NCBI GenBank assembly: GCA_018883985.1
Contig: JAHLFA010000118.1
Location: forward strand, 1 to 43,244
Length of the DNA: 43,244 bases
DNA from: Candidatus Ruminococcus intestinipullorum
GTDB lineage: Bacteria > Bacillota > Clostridia > Lachnospirales > Lachnospiraceae
Direction: 5' to 3'
A program made the position numbers and the translations under genes. The number at the start of each line of letters is the position of its first letter. The first letter of the stretch is position 1. This document shows, in pieces, positions 32,521 to 41,486 of the stretch. A model generated the notes under the pieces. The model worked only from the letters and a program-made list of their open reading frames with translations, was not told the DNA's origin and searched no databases.

Positions 32521-33428
32521 CTATCTTCCCCCTTACTTCCATTTGTCATTCTATATACTAAGAAGCACAAAATTGCACTAACTATGAATAGATATACTGA
32601 TAATGCTCCTGCCATACCGTAATTCTTACTCTTTAAATGACTATTAAGGAACATAATTAATGTCATAGAAGTACGATCTGGATTTCCTTGACCATTCGTC
32701 AAAATCTGTGGTACATCGAACATCTGAATTCCTCCAATGATAGATGTAATCAATGTATATGCTAGTATTGGTCTAATCAATGGGAGCGTTATATAGAAGA
32801 ATCGTTTCACTCCACTACATCCATCCAATTCACATGCCTCAAAAATATCTGGGCTAATTCCCATAATTGCTGCCATTAACATAATGGTTGTATTTCCAAA
32901 CCACATCAAAAAGTTCATAAATCCAATCAAAGTTCTTGTTCCTGCCACAGATCCCATAAAATCAATAGGTTCTTTTGCCCATCCTAAGGATGTTAAAATA
33001 GAATTGATTGGACCATTTGTAGAAAATAATGCAAAAAATAGCATTGCAAATGCCGATGCCATAATAAGATTTGGTAAATAGATTACAACTTTGAAAAACT
33101 GCTTTCCACGAATTTTTAAACGTATATCTGTAAACCAATTTGCAAGTAACAATGCAATTACAATCTGTGGAATGAATCCAATAATCCAAAGAATCATTGT
33201 ATTTCCCATGTATTTAAGCATATCAGAGTGTAAAAGACTTACATAGTTTTCCATCCCAACAAAATTAGGTCCTACCTCTTTAATTCCTGAGCGATAATAT
33301 TCAAAAAAACTATATCGTATTGTATCTGCTAATGGGATTAAAGAGAAGATAAAATAGCATAGAAAAAAAGGAAGTATAAAAATATATCCCCATTTTGCAT
33401 AACTGACTTTTTTTGACTTCTTTTTCAT
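32517..33428 (-). CDS. sugar ABC transporter permease (MalF type), beta-glucoside importer
   Basis: A 303-aa CUT1 permease; basic N-terminus KKKSKKVSYAKWGYIFILPF, six hydrophobic segments, and the EAA loop FEACELDGCSGVKRFFYITL. The ATG at 33428 follows GGAAAGGA at 10 nt. A long hairpin (33453-33486) lies between it and the binding-protein gene. Confidence 0.95.
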   Translation of the reverse strand: MKKKSKKVSYAKWGYIFILPFFLCYFIFSLIPLADTIRYSFFEYYRSGIKEVGPNFVGMENYVSLLHSDMLKYMGNTMILWIIGFIPQIVIALLLANWFTDIRLKIRGKQFFKVVIYLPNLIMASAFAMLFFALFSTNGPINSILTSLGWAKEPIDFMGSVAGTRTLIGFMNFLMWFGNTTIMLMAAIMGISPDIFEACELDGCSGVKRFFYITLPLIRPILAYTLITSIIGGIQMFDVPQILTNGQGNPDRTSMTLIMFLNSHLKSKNYGMAGALSVYLFIVSAILCFLVYRMTNGSKGEDR

Positions 33429-33452
33429 AGGCTATGATTCCTTTCCATATCT

Positions 33453-33486
33453 AATCACCGTACTGAGGACTTCCAGTACGGTGATT
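33453..33486 (-). repeat. intercistronic stem-loop after the binding-protein gene
   Basis: AATCACCGTACTG and CAGTACGGTGATT are perfect 13-bp complements with an 8-nt loop, without a T run. This fits an mRNA-stabilising stem that keeps binding protein levels above permease levels, as known for malE-malF. It lies upstream of the permease Shine-Dalgarno, unlike the stem at 18164-18191. Confidence 0.75.
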
Positions 33487-33502
33487 TATTTTGTTTACTC
33501 TA

Positions 33503-34903
33503 TTATGGCCACTGAATTTCTGTAATATCTGGATAACGTTCTCCAATTGCTGTTTCAAAATTAGCCTTTGCCTTGTCATAATCTACATTTCCTTGGAAAT
33601 AATCACTAAAAGAGTTTTGAATTAACTCTACGCATCCTTGGTCATAAGCAGATAGTGGTGCAATTTTGATGTTCTCTGCTACAGGTGCAAAATATTCATA
33701 TGGATTTTGTCCTCCTAAGAATTCAGAAGAAAATTCAGGATCTTTTGCCGCTTCTCTCATACCACTCATTGTATTTGTAAAATCAAGATAATCTTTTGAA
33801 ATCTTTATCAAATTATCCTTATCTGCTGTAAGAGCTAAAATAATATCTTTTACATATTTTGGATTATCTGTTCCTGTACATGCATGAATATAAGATCCTC
33901 CCCAGTTATATTCTTGTGGTGGATTTGTAACTGCCCATGCTCCTGTCTCTCCATCCCAGTTTGGACTTAATGTAAAATCGATTCCCCACGCTGGAAGCAA
34001 GAATGCAAATACTTTTGATTCAGATCCCATAGCTTTGTTCCAGTCGTCATTCCATTGACCCTTTACTGTTTTATTAAAATAACCTGCATCAAGCCATTCT
34101 TTGGAATCCTCTACCCAATCCATAATATTTTGATTTACCTTAATGACTGTTTCTCCAGAAGTTACCCATGGTTCATCAATGCTATTTCCATACAAACGGA
34201 ATGTATCTGCATAGGATGCGAATGTGTAATATCCCTTTGCTTTCAGCTCTTCTGCTGTTGCTTTTAATGTATCCCAATCTTTTACTTTTTCTCCTATTTG
34301 TGTTGGGTCATCTGTTCCAAAAACATCCTTGGCAATATCTCTTCTATATACAAGAAGCCCTGGACAACATTGCCATGTAGAACCTCTCTGTACACCATTT
34401 TGATCAGATGCTGTCTGCTTTGTAAACTCATATTGATCTGCAAGATCTGTATCTGGTGAAATTCCCAAATCTTCTAATGGCATTGCTACATCAGCATCTG
34501 CGTCTGTATACTTATATACATAATCCGTTTCAGAAAGGAAGATATCTATCTTATCATCAGCTGCTGCATTTGCTTGATTTAATAAAGCTTCGTCTAATTT
34601 TTGCTGATATACTCCATCTTGATTTGGATTAATAATCCAATGAATTTCTGTACCGTCTTTCAATGTAGTTACAGTTCCATCACTAGATGTACTTTCCACT
34701 TCTGGATAAATCGCTTCTAAACGATTTCTAAATTCATCATTCCAACTATAAATGTTGATAACCTTTCCTTCTTCTGTGCTTTCATCTACTGTGCTTTCAG
34801 CCTTTTTTGTTTCTCCATCACCTGAATTACTGCTGCCACAACCTGCAAGTAACCCCATAATTGTAACTGTAGCTAGTAATACAGAAACGACTCTCTTCTT
34901 CAT
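33503..34903 (-). CDS. sugar-binding lipoprotein, beta-glucoside importer
   Basis: Family 1 extracellular solute-binding protein, 466 aa. The signal peptide MKKRVVSVLLATVTIMGLLA ends at a lipobox with Cys22. An acidic, serine-rich linker follows, then the binding domain, with aromatic residues (SWNDEF, WGIDFTLSPNWDG, NWGGSYIH) suited to sugar stacking. AGGAGGAGTAAGGT precedes the ATG. First gene of binding protein - permease - permease - GH3. The linked GH3 and GH94 enzymes suggest beta-linked gluco-oligosaccharides as ligand; the linkage is unknown. Confidence 0.94.
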   Translation of the reverse strand: MKKRVVSVLLATVTIMGLLAGCGSSNSGDGETKKAESTVDESTEEGKVINIYSWNDEFRNRLEAIYPEVESTSSDGTVTTLKDGTEIHWIINPNQDGVYQQKLDEALLNQANAAADDKIDIFLSETDYVYKYTDADADVAMPLEDLGISPDTDLADQYEFTKQTASDQNGVQRGSTWQCCPGLLVYRRDIAKDVFGTDDPTQIGEKVKDWDTLKATAEELKAKGYYTFASYADTFRLYGNSIDEPWVTSGETVIKVNQNIMDWVEDSKEWLDAGYFNKTVKGQWNDDWNKAMGSESKVFAFLLPAWGIDFTLSPNWDGETGAWAVTNPPQEYNWGGSYIHACTGTDNPKYVKDIILALTADKDNLIKISKDYLDFTNTMSGMREAAKDPEFSSEFLGGQNPYEYFAPVAENIKIAPLSAYDQGCVELIQNSFSDYFQGNVDYDKAKANFETAIGERYPDITEIQWP

Positions 34904-34961
34904 ACCTTACTCCTCCTATATACTTAGTATTTTAACGGTTCCCCCGCATTTGCTGAGACTC

Positions 34962-34967
34962 ATTATA
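34962..34967 (-). promoter_or_regulatory. -10 box of the beta-glucoside importer operon
   Basis: TATAAT on the minus strand, 59 nt before the binding-protein start. The -35 region at 17-nt spacing is AT-rich and matches poorly, consistent with an activator-dependent promoter. Confidence 0.5.
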
Positions 34968-35003
34968 TCCTAAACAACGAAATCAATATATTATAAAATT
35001 TAA

Positions 35004-35072
35004 AAAAATATCAGATTCATGACATAATTCTCTCTATTTATAAGATTTTTGTGTCATGAATCTGATATTTTT
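35004..35072. repeat. 21-bp inverted repeat between the divergent sugar promoters
   Basis: The arms 35004-35024 and 35052-35072 are perfect 21-bp reverse complements (AAAAATATCAGATTCATGAC plus one base), separated by 27 bp. The centre lies about 74 bp from each of the two -10 boxes (34962-34967 and 35110-35115). The intergenic region 34904-35160 holds no gene. A shared regulator site for both operons is the simplest reading, with the AraC protein at 40354-41109 as the local candidate. A terminator or small mobile element remnant is the alternative. Confidence 0.75.
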
Positions 35073-35109
35073 ATCCAGTATTCTTATTTTTTAGCGAAAA
35101 ACTTTTCTA

Positions 35110-35115
35110 TATAAT
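35110..35115 (+). promoter_or_regulatory. -10 box of the GH94 operon
   Basis: TATAAT, 45 nt before the TTG start. No good -35 at the right spacing, again suggesting activation. Confidence 0.5.
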
Positions 35116-35160
35116 CTAATGTGTAAATATTTAAAATAATGTTATGAAAGGAGTACAAAT

Positions 35161-37860
35161 TTGAAAGAAATACAATTTGTAGATAATTCTGGAAGCTTCT
35201 ATATAGAACATCCTGAAAACACAAACTATCTGTACTTTCCTCTTGCATCAGAAACAGGGTTAAAAAGCTGTGTTTCACCGAACTTAGGGGGAGATTCGAA
35301 AATCAATCAAGAAACTTTCCTTTTAGAACCAGTCAGCTCTGAAAATCTACATAATAATCGTGCAGTTAGAAACTTTTGGATAAAAACTGATACAGGTGAA
35401 ATATTTTCAGCTACTGGAGCATCTGATGTACAAGAAGCAGAAAAATTTTCTAAAACACAAGATGACTGTAGTATTACAGCTGGTTTTATGTGGCATACTC
35501 TTGAAAGAATTCACTCTGCTACCACTTTAAAGACTCAAATTACATCATTTGTTCCTCCTGAGGATAATGTGGAAATCATGTACATTACCTTGCACAATCT
35601 ATCCGATAAGGCACAAACAATTACCCCTTACTGTGCTATTCCAATTTATGGACGTAGTGCAGACAATATCCGTGATCACAGGCATGTTACTTCTTTATTA
35701 CATAGAATTCAAACAACAAAGAATGGTGTCACAGTATCACCTACCATGTCTTTTGATGAGCGAGGGCATCGTCCAAATCAAAATATTTATTATGTATATG
35801 GCTATAGCGAAATGCAAGATACCCCTGAAGCATTCTTTCCTACGGTAGAAGATTTCATTGGAGAAGGCGGTTCCTACACACATCCTAGAGCTATTTATGA
35901 ATCCTATGATGGTATTCCAACAAATACGAGTCTTTATGGAAGAGAAGCTATGGGAGCTTGGCGTTTTCCAAAGAAAACGTTGAAGCCACATGAAAAGATA
36001 CAATATGTAATTCTTATGGGTGTAGAAGATTCTAAAGATAAAATTGAAGAGATTTACCAAAAATACAATTCTATTGAAACAATTGAATCTTCCTTAAAGT
36101 ATACATCCCATTCTTGGTGTGAGAAGGTGAATGTCCAATTTTCTACATCCGACTCAAACATGGATGCATTTATGAAATGGGTTTGCTTTCAACCTCATTT
36201 AAGAAGAATTTTTGGATGCTCTTTCCTGCCACATCACGATTATGGAAGAGGGGGAAGAGGTTGGAGAGATCTTTGGCAAGACTGTCTTTCACTCCTGCTT
36301 GCTAATCCAAAAGATGTAGGAACAATGATAGAAAATAATTTTGGTGGCGTACGAATTGATGGAACAAATGCAACCATTATTGGAGATGGAAACGGTAATT
36401 TTATTGCAGATCGTAACTCCATTACTCGGGTTTGGATGGATCATGCCCTTTGGCCACAAATTACAACTTTACTTTATATAAATCAAACAGGTGATTTCGA
36501 TATTTTAAATAAAAAAGTCAGTTATTTTAAAGATGGACAAACACAACGTGGAACAGAAATTGATACATTATGGGAGCCAAAGCAAGGCAATCAGCAACTT
36601 ACAACAGATGGAGCCATTTATACGGGTACTATTTTAGAACACTTGCTAATCCAACAATTAGTTGCTTTCTATGATGTTGGGGAACACAATATTTATCGTC
36701 TTCGTGGTGCCGATTGGAATGATGCAATTGATATGGCGTCTGAACGTGGAGAAAGTGTCGCCTTTACTTATGCATATGCTGGAAATTTACGAAACCTTGC
36801 AGCTATTATTCGCAAATTACAGGAAAATTTATCTATCGAAGAGGTTCCTTTCATCGAAGAAATCAAACCATTATTACAAGAAAGTCCTGAAAGTTTTTCT
36901 GACATTCATACAAAAAAAGTAATTTTACAACAATATTTGGATTCATGTACACACAGTATCTCTGGGCGTCATTTGTATGTGAATCTATCTTGGCTTGCAA
37001 ACCATTTAGACAAAAAAGCGGATTGGCTTACAAACTTTTTAAGAGAACATGAGTGGATTACTGAGAGTGGTGATACTGGCTGGTTCAATAGCTATTACGA
37101 TAACCACGGAAATCAAGTGGAAGGTATTTTCTCAAATGGCGTACGTATGATGTTAACAGGACAGGTATTTGCAATTATGGGGAATGTAGCTTCAAAACAA
37201 CAAGTAGAACAAATTGTTTGCAGTGCAGACAAATATCTCTACCATCCTGAACGTGGTGGATATGCCCTCAATACTGATTTCCAAGAGTTGAAATTTGATA
37301 TGGGACGTATGTTTGGATTTGCCTATGGTGAAAAGGAAAATGGTGCTGTTTTTTCACATATGACAGTAATGTTTGCCAATGCACTCTATCAACGTGGATT
37401 TGCAAAAGAAGGATGGAAGGCTTTGCAGACACTGGCTAAAACTGCTTTGGACTTTAAAACTAGTAAAATTTATCCAGGCATTCCCGAATATTTCCGTCTG
37501 GATGGCCGTGGTATGTATCATTATCTTACTGGTGCCGCTAGCTGGTTTATGCTTACCATGATCACTCAAGTATTTGGAGTTCGTGGTTTATGTGGGGATT
37601 TAATTTTAGACCCAAAACTTGTTGCAGAACAATTTGACCACAGTGGAAATGCATCTATTCTTGTTTCTTTTGCTGGAAAACCTTTGCAAATTACCTATAA
37701 GAATCCTCAAAGAAAAGAGTATGGAGAATATACTGTAGATTCTGCTTATTATAATGAAACAAACTCGATAACCTTTCAAAATGGTTTACTTACTATAACA
37801 AGGGATGAACTTCTTTCTTTCAATAATGAAATAACACATATTGACGTTCATCTCATCTAA
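35161..37860 (+). CDS. GH94 family beta-glucan/beta-glucoside phosphorylase (long form)
   Basis: An 899-aa cytoplasmic glycoside phosphorylase of family GH94. It cleaves a beta-glucosidic bond with phosphate to give glucose-1-phosphate. N-terminal beta-sandwich about residues 1-280, linker helices, then an (alpha/alpha)6 barrel with GGRGWRDLWQD and RGADWNDA, whose Asp518 is in the conserved catalytic position. Start is TTG at 35161 with AAAGGAG 7 nt before it; no better ATG lies nearby. Only 28 nt from the second GH94. Linkage specificity (laminaribiose, sophorose, cellodextrin) cannot be read from the sequence. Confidence 0.88.
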   Translation: MKEIQFVDNSGSFYIEHPENTNYLYFPLASETGLKSCVSPNLGGDSKINQETFLLEPVSSENLHNNRAVRNFWIKTDTGEIFSATGASDVQEAEKFSKTQDDCSITAGFMWHTLERIHSATTLKTQITSFVPPEDNVEIMYITLHNLSDKAQTITPYCAIPIYGRSADNIRDHRHVTSLLHRIQTTKNGVTVSPTMSFDERGHRPNQNIYYVYGYSEMQDTPEAFFPTVEDFIGEGGSYTHPRAIYESYDGIPTNTSLYGREAMGAWRFPKKTLKPHEKIQYVILMGVEDSKDKIEEIYQKYNSIETIESSLKYTSHSWCEKVNVQFSTSDSNMDAFMKWVCFQPHLRRIFGCSFLPHHDYGRGGRGWRDLWQDCLSLLLANPKDVGTMIENNFGGVRIDGTNATIIGDGNGNFIADRNSITRVWMDHALWPQITTLLYINQTGDFDILNKKVSYFKDGQTQRGTEIDTLWEPKQGNQQLTTDGAIYTGTILEHLLIQQLVAFYDVGEHNIYRLRGADWNDAIDMASERGESVAFTYAYAGNLRNLAAIIRKLQENLSIEEVPFIEEIKPLLQESPESFSDIHTKKVILQQYLDSCTHSISGRHLYVNLSWLANHLDKKADWLTNFLREHEWITESGDTGWFNSYYDNHGNQVEGIFSNGVRMMLTGQVFAIMGNVASKQQVEQIVCSADKYLYHPERGGYALNTDFQELKFDMGRMFGFAYGEKENGAVFSHMTVMFANALYQRGFAKEGWKALQTLAKTALDFKTSKIYPGIPEYFRLDGRGMYHYLTGAASWFMLTMITQVFGVRGLCGDLILDPKLVAEQFDHSGNASILVSFAGKPLQITYKNPQRKEYGEYTVDSAYYNETNSITFQNGLLTITRDELLSFNNEITHIDVHLI

Positions 37861-37888
37861 ATTTATAAAAAAGGACAGGTATATTATT

Positions 37889-40300
37889 ATGAAGTATGGA
37901 TATTTTGATGATAAAAATAGAGAATATGTAATCGAACGCCCTGATACACCTACCCCTTGGGTAAATTACTTAGGTTCTCCTGAATATGGTGCTATTATAT
38001 CTAATAATGCTGGTGGTTACAGCTTTGCAAAATCTGGAGCTAATGGGCGAATTTTACGCTATATATTTAATCAATTTGACCAACCAGGCCGCTATATTTA
38101 TATACGGGATAATGCAACCAAGGATTACTGGTCTGCCTCATGGCAACCTGTCGGAAAAGACTTAGATTCCTATAAAAGTCAATGCTGCCATGGTATGGGA
38201 TATTCTAGATTTATAGCCGATTACTCTCAAATTCATTCTGAAGCTATCTACTATGTACCATTAGGTAAAACACATGAAGTATGGGCTATTACTGTTACTA
38301 ATACAAGTGATGTTGCACGAGAATTAACATTGACTGGATATGCTGAATTTACAAATCATAGCAATTATGAGCAAGACCAAGTAAATCTCCAATATTCACT
38401 CTTTATTACAAGAACTATTTTTGAAGAGAATCGTATTACCCAACAAATTCATGGTAATTTAGACGCTCTAGATAAGAATGAAGAAGTAGATAATAAGCAG
38501 GTAACTGAACGATTTTTTGGTTTGGCTGGAGCTGATGTTTCCTCTTATGCTGGAGATAAATCAGCATTTCTAGGCAACTATCATGGATATGGAAATCCAA
38601 TAGGTGTAAGTTCTGGAGATTTAGGAAATAAAACAAGTAATAATGGAAATTCTTGTGGTGCTCTCTCTTGCTGCATAAAATTAGAACCACAAGAATCAAA
38701 GACTATTTTCTTCTTGCTTGGTATGAAACCTTCTAATGAGGCCAAGGAAATTATTGATACCTATAAGAATGAAAAAAATATACTAGAGAATGAACTTAAT
38801 TCTTTAAAGAATGATTGGTATAATAAACTAGATCACCTAAAAGTTCGTACTCCTGATGCTTCTTTTAATACTATGATTAATACTTGGAATGCATACAACT
38901 GCTTTATTACATTTGTGTGGTCTAGAGCCGCTTCTTTTATTTACTGTGGTTTAAGAAATGGATATGGGTATCGTGATACTGTACAGGATATTCAGGGTAT
39001 TATTCATTTGGAGCCTGAGATGGCATATGAGAAAATTTGCTTTATGCTCTCCGCTCAGGTATCAAATGGAGGTGGACTTCCTCTAGTAAAGTTTACACAC
39101 AACCCAGGACATGAAGATACACCAGATGATATTTCTTATGTACAGTCTACAGGACATCCTGCCTACCGTGCTGACGATGCTCTATGGCTATTTCCTACTG
39201 TATATAAGTATATTGCTGAAACAGGAAATAAAGAATTTCTTGATGAAATTATTCCTTTCGCAAATAAAGATGAAGGTAGCGTATACGAACATTTGAAACG
39301 TGCAATTCAATTCTCTTTTGACCACCTAGGTCCTCATGGTATGCCTGCTGGTCTATATGCAGATTGGAACGATTGTCTAAGACTAGGAGCCAATGGAGAA
39401 TCCTCATTTGTTGCCTTCCAATTCTATTATGCTATGACAATATTAAAAAAATTTGCAGAATATAAGCAAGATAAAGAATATTTAATTTGGTTGGATGAAA
39501 AACAAAAAGAATTTGAAGAAAAAATTCAAGAATTGTACTGGGATACAGATCGCTTTATTCGTGGATTTACAGAAGCTGGTGAAAGAATTGGATGCCCAAA
39601 TGATCCAGAAGCAAATATGTGGCTTAATCCTCAAACATGGTCTGTCATTAGTGGTTTAGCGACAAAAGAACAAGCAGATATGGCTTTGGAAAATGTAGCA
39701 AAAAAACTAAATACAGAATATGGTGCTATTTTAATGGATCCACCTTATCATGCTCATGCATTTGATGGAGCATTGGCTGTAATTTATAACCAAGGCGCAA
39801 AAGAAAATTCAGGAATCTTTTCACAATCACAAGGTTGGTTAATTCTTGCTGAAGCATTACTTGGTCATGGGGAACGTGCATTTCAATATTTTTGCGAAAA
39901 TTCACCTGCAGCACAGAATGAACATGCTGAGATACGCCAACTTGAGCCTTACTGTTATGGACAATTTACAGAGGGACGTTCCAGTGTAAACTTTGGTCGC
40001 TCTCACGTACATTGGCTAACAGGTACTGCTTCTACAATTATGGTAGGTTGTGTAGAAGGAATCCTAGGGCTTAGACCTGACCTTGATGGCATAAAAATAG
40101 CACCTGCTATTCCAAAAACATGGGATTGTTTTGAAATGGAAAAAGATTTTCGTGGCAAACACTTACATATTAAAATAGAAAATCCAAATCATCAAGAATC
40201 TGGGTATACAGAATGTATATTAAATGGCAAGAAATTAGATAGTAATTATATTCCAGAATCTCTACTACAACAAAATAATGATATTACTCTTGTAATATAA
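37889..40300 (+). CDS. GH94 family disaccharide phosphorylase (cellobiose/chitobiose phosphorylase-like)
   Basis: An 803-aa GH94 enzyme closer to the classic cellobiose and chitobiose phosphorylases: it starts MKYGYFDDKNREYVIERPD and has NAGGYSF, GYRDTVQD, and ADWNDCLRLG with the catalytic Asp at residue 492. Expected to convert a beta-linked disaccharide and phosphate to glucose-1-phosphate plus a sugar. The ATG at 37889 is chosen from homologue-like N-terminus; the in-frame ATG at 37841 lies inside the previous gene. The ribosome-binding site (AAGGA at 37871) is rather distant. With the first GH94 it may process long and short chains in turn. Confidence 0.9.
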   Translation: MKYGYFDDKNREYVIERPDTPTPWVNYLGSPEYGAIISNNAGGYSFAKSGANGRILRYIFNQFDQPGRYIYIRDNATKDYWSASWQPVGKDLDSYKSQCCHGMGYSRFIADYSQIHSEAIYYVPLGKTHEVWAITVTNTSDVARELTLTGYAEFTNHSNYEQDQVNLQYSLFITRTIFEENRITQQIHGNLDALDKNEEVDNKQVTERFFGLAGADVSSYAGDKSAFLGNYHGYGNPIGVSSGDLGNKTSNNGNSCGALSCCIKLEPQESKTIFFLLGMKPSNEAKEIIDTYKNEKNILENELNSLKNDWYNKLDHLKVRTPDASFNTMINTWNAYNCFITFVWSRAASFIYCGLRNGYGYRDTVQDIQGIIHLEPEMAYEKICFMLSAQVSNGGGLPLVKFTHNPGHEDTPDDISYVQSTGHPAYRADDALWLFPTVYKYIAETGNKEFLDEIIPFANKDEGSVYEHLKRAIQFSFDHLGPHGMPAGLYADWNDCLRLGANGESSFVAFQFYYAMTILKKFAEYKQDKEYLIWLDEKQKEFEEKIQELYWDTDRFIRGFTEAGERIGCPNDPEANMWLNPQTWSVISGLATKEQADMALENVAKKLNTEYGAILMDPPYHAHAFDGALAVIYNQGAKENSGIFSQSQGWLILAEALLGHGERAFQYFCENSPAAQNEHAEIRQLEPYCYGQFTEGRSSVNFGRSHVHWLTGTASTIMVGCVEGILGLRPDLDGIKIAPAIPKTWDCFEMEKDFRGKHLHIKIENPNHQESGYTECILNGKKLDSNYIPESLLQQNNDITLVI

Positions 40301-40304
40301 AAAT

Positions 40305-40348
40305 GAAAGGTATCTCTCTTATTCGATTTGTAAAGGGAGGTACCTTTC
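40305..40348. terminator. terminator between the GH94 operon and the convergent araC-type gene
   Basis: GAAAGGTATCTCTCTT pairs with AAAGGGAGGTACCTTTC (about 15 bp with several G-U pairs, 11-nt loop). It lies 5 nt past the GH94 stop and 6 nt past the AraC stop. On the minus strand it is followed by ATTTTTA. Confidence 0.8.
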
Positions 40349-40353
40349 TGTAT

Positions 40354-41109
40354 CTATTTCTCTTCCATGTTCCATTGAATCATGTAATATTCATCTCTAT
40401 ATTTTTTTGGTGTTATTCCCATCACCTCACGAAACTGCTGTATGAAATGACTTTGAGAAGAAAAGGAAAGTCTATTTGCAATTTCTATAATAGAGTAATC
40501 ACTAAAGCGAAGTAAATTTTTCGCCATATCTATCTTATGTTTTCTAATATAAGCACTTACAGAAATCCCTACTTCTTTCTTAAAAAGCCTAGATAGATAA
40601 CTTGTGGAAACTCCAAGAACATTGGCCAAATCTTCGATTGTTATTCTTTCTTTAATATGAGAATAAATATACTCCTTACATGCATTAATATGCTTAGAAT
40701 ACGTATCATTTCGCAAATATTTTTGCATTTTTTCTGTGTAATCTAAAACCATCTCATCATGTAACTTCTGAACTTCCTTCTCCGTCATAATATCATCAAG
40801 CTTTTGTATATAAAAGTCACTTAATCGAAATGCTTGCTCTAGCTCCATTCCCTTTTCTCTACATAACCTTGCAATCATTGCAGTTGTAATTACAAAATGA
40901 TATTTTAAATTGGTTACTGGATCCCTTGAAAGAACTCCAACTCCATCATTTTCAATAAAACGTCCCTGCTCACAGTTCTTTCGAACTTTCTTCAAATCGC
41001 CATTTGCTACTGCACGATAAAATGCAATCTCTTCAACAACCTCCCTATGTTCCATCTCATCTATATCATCTGTTGCTTCCATCAAAATCCACTCATTTTT
41101 ATAACTCAT
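40354..41109 (-). CDS. AraC-family transcriptional regulator
   Basis: A 251-aa regulator. The C-terminal 100 residues hold two helix-turn-helix units: ITIEDLANVLGVSTSYLSRL with FKKEVGISVSAYI, and SIIEIANRLSFSSQSHFIQQ with FREVMGITPKKYR, the full AraC/XylS signature. The N-terminal 140 residues are mostly helical (AVANGDLKKVRKNC and LCREKGMELEQAF) with no cupin, so the signal is unclear. GGGAGGG precedes the ATG at 41109. Located beside the beta-glucoside locus and probably its activator, since both divergent promoters have poor -35 boxes. Confidence 0.92.
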   Translation of the reverse strand: MSYKNEWILMEATDDIDEMEHREVVEEIAFYRAVANGDLKKVRKNCEQGRFIENDGVGVLSRDPVTNLKYHFVITTAMIARLCREKGMELEQAFRLSDFYIQKLDDIMTEKEVQKLHDEMVLDYTEKMQKYLRNDTYSKHINACKEYIYSHIKERITIEDLANVLGVSTSYLSRLFKKEVGISVSAYIRKHKIDMAKNLLRFSDYSIIEIANRLSFSSQSHFIQQFREVMGITPKKYRDEYYMIQWNMEEK

Positions 41110-41184
41110 GGAATCCCTCCCTATACCTATCTTCTTGCTCTATATTAACACAATTTAGAAATATACGTCTATTACAAATCCTAC

Positions 41185-41213
41185 TTGTTAATTTCCAAAA
41201 TTTGATATATGAT
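41185..41213 (+). promoter_or_regulatory. promoter of the small hypothetical gene
   Basis: TTGTTA (41185-41190), a 17-nt spacer and TATGAT (41208-41213), 30 nt before the ATG at 41244. Confidence 0.6.
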
Positions 41214-41243
41214 GTTATTAATATTAGATTAGGAGTTTATAAC

Positions 41244-41486
41244 ATGTCACTAAACATTCAACAAATTGCATTACTTCAGAAAGTTCGAAAGAGTGTTAAA
41301 ATTTTTCAACAGAATCACCCCAAATTTTTTCCTTTTTTAAATGCCATCAGCCAACAGGCAATTCAGGAAGATACCATCATAGAAATTACAGTAACTTCAC
41401 CAGATGGGAACCATTTCACAACAAATTTAAAACTAAAACAAGATGATGTAGAATTCATTGAACTTTTAAGACAACTTAATCCATAA
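41244..41486 (+). CDS. small hypothetical protein
   Basis: An 80-aa protein starting MSLNIQQIALLQKVRKSVKI. The first 40 residues are helical and basic with several Phe and Pro (NHPKFFPFLNAI). The second half looks like two beta strands and a helix (DTIIEITVTSPDGNHF, then KLKQDDVEFIELLRQLNP). No signal peptide or membrane segment. TAGGAG is 9 nt upstream and a promoter is present, so it is probably real. I do not recognise it. Its 3' end overlaps the convergent FruK-Nth gene by 11 nt. Confidence 0.75.
   Translation: MSLNIQQIALLQKVRKSVKIFQQNHPKFFPFLNAISQQAIQEDTIIEITVTSPDGNHFTTNLKLKQDDVEFIELLRQLNP

Noticed and set aside
35549-35848. Plus-strand frame of 99 codons inside the first GH94 gene
   Set aside because: Out-of-frame shadow of a well-supported gene.
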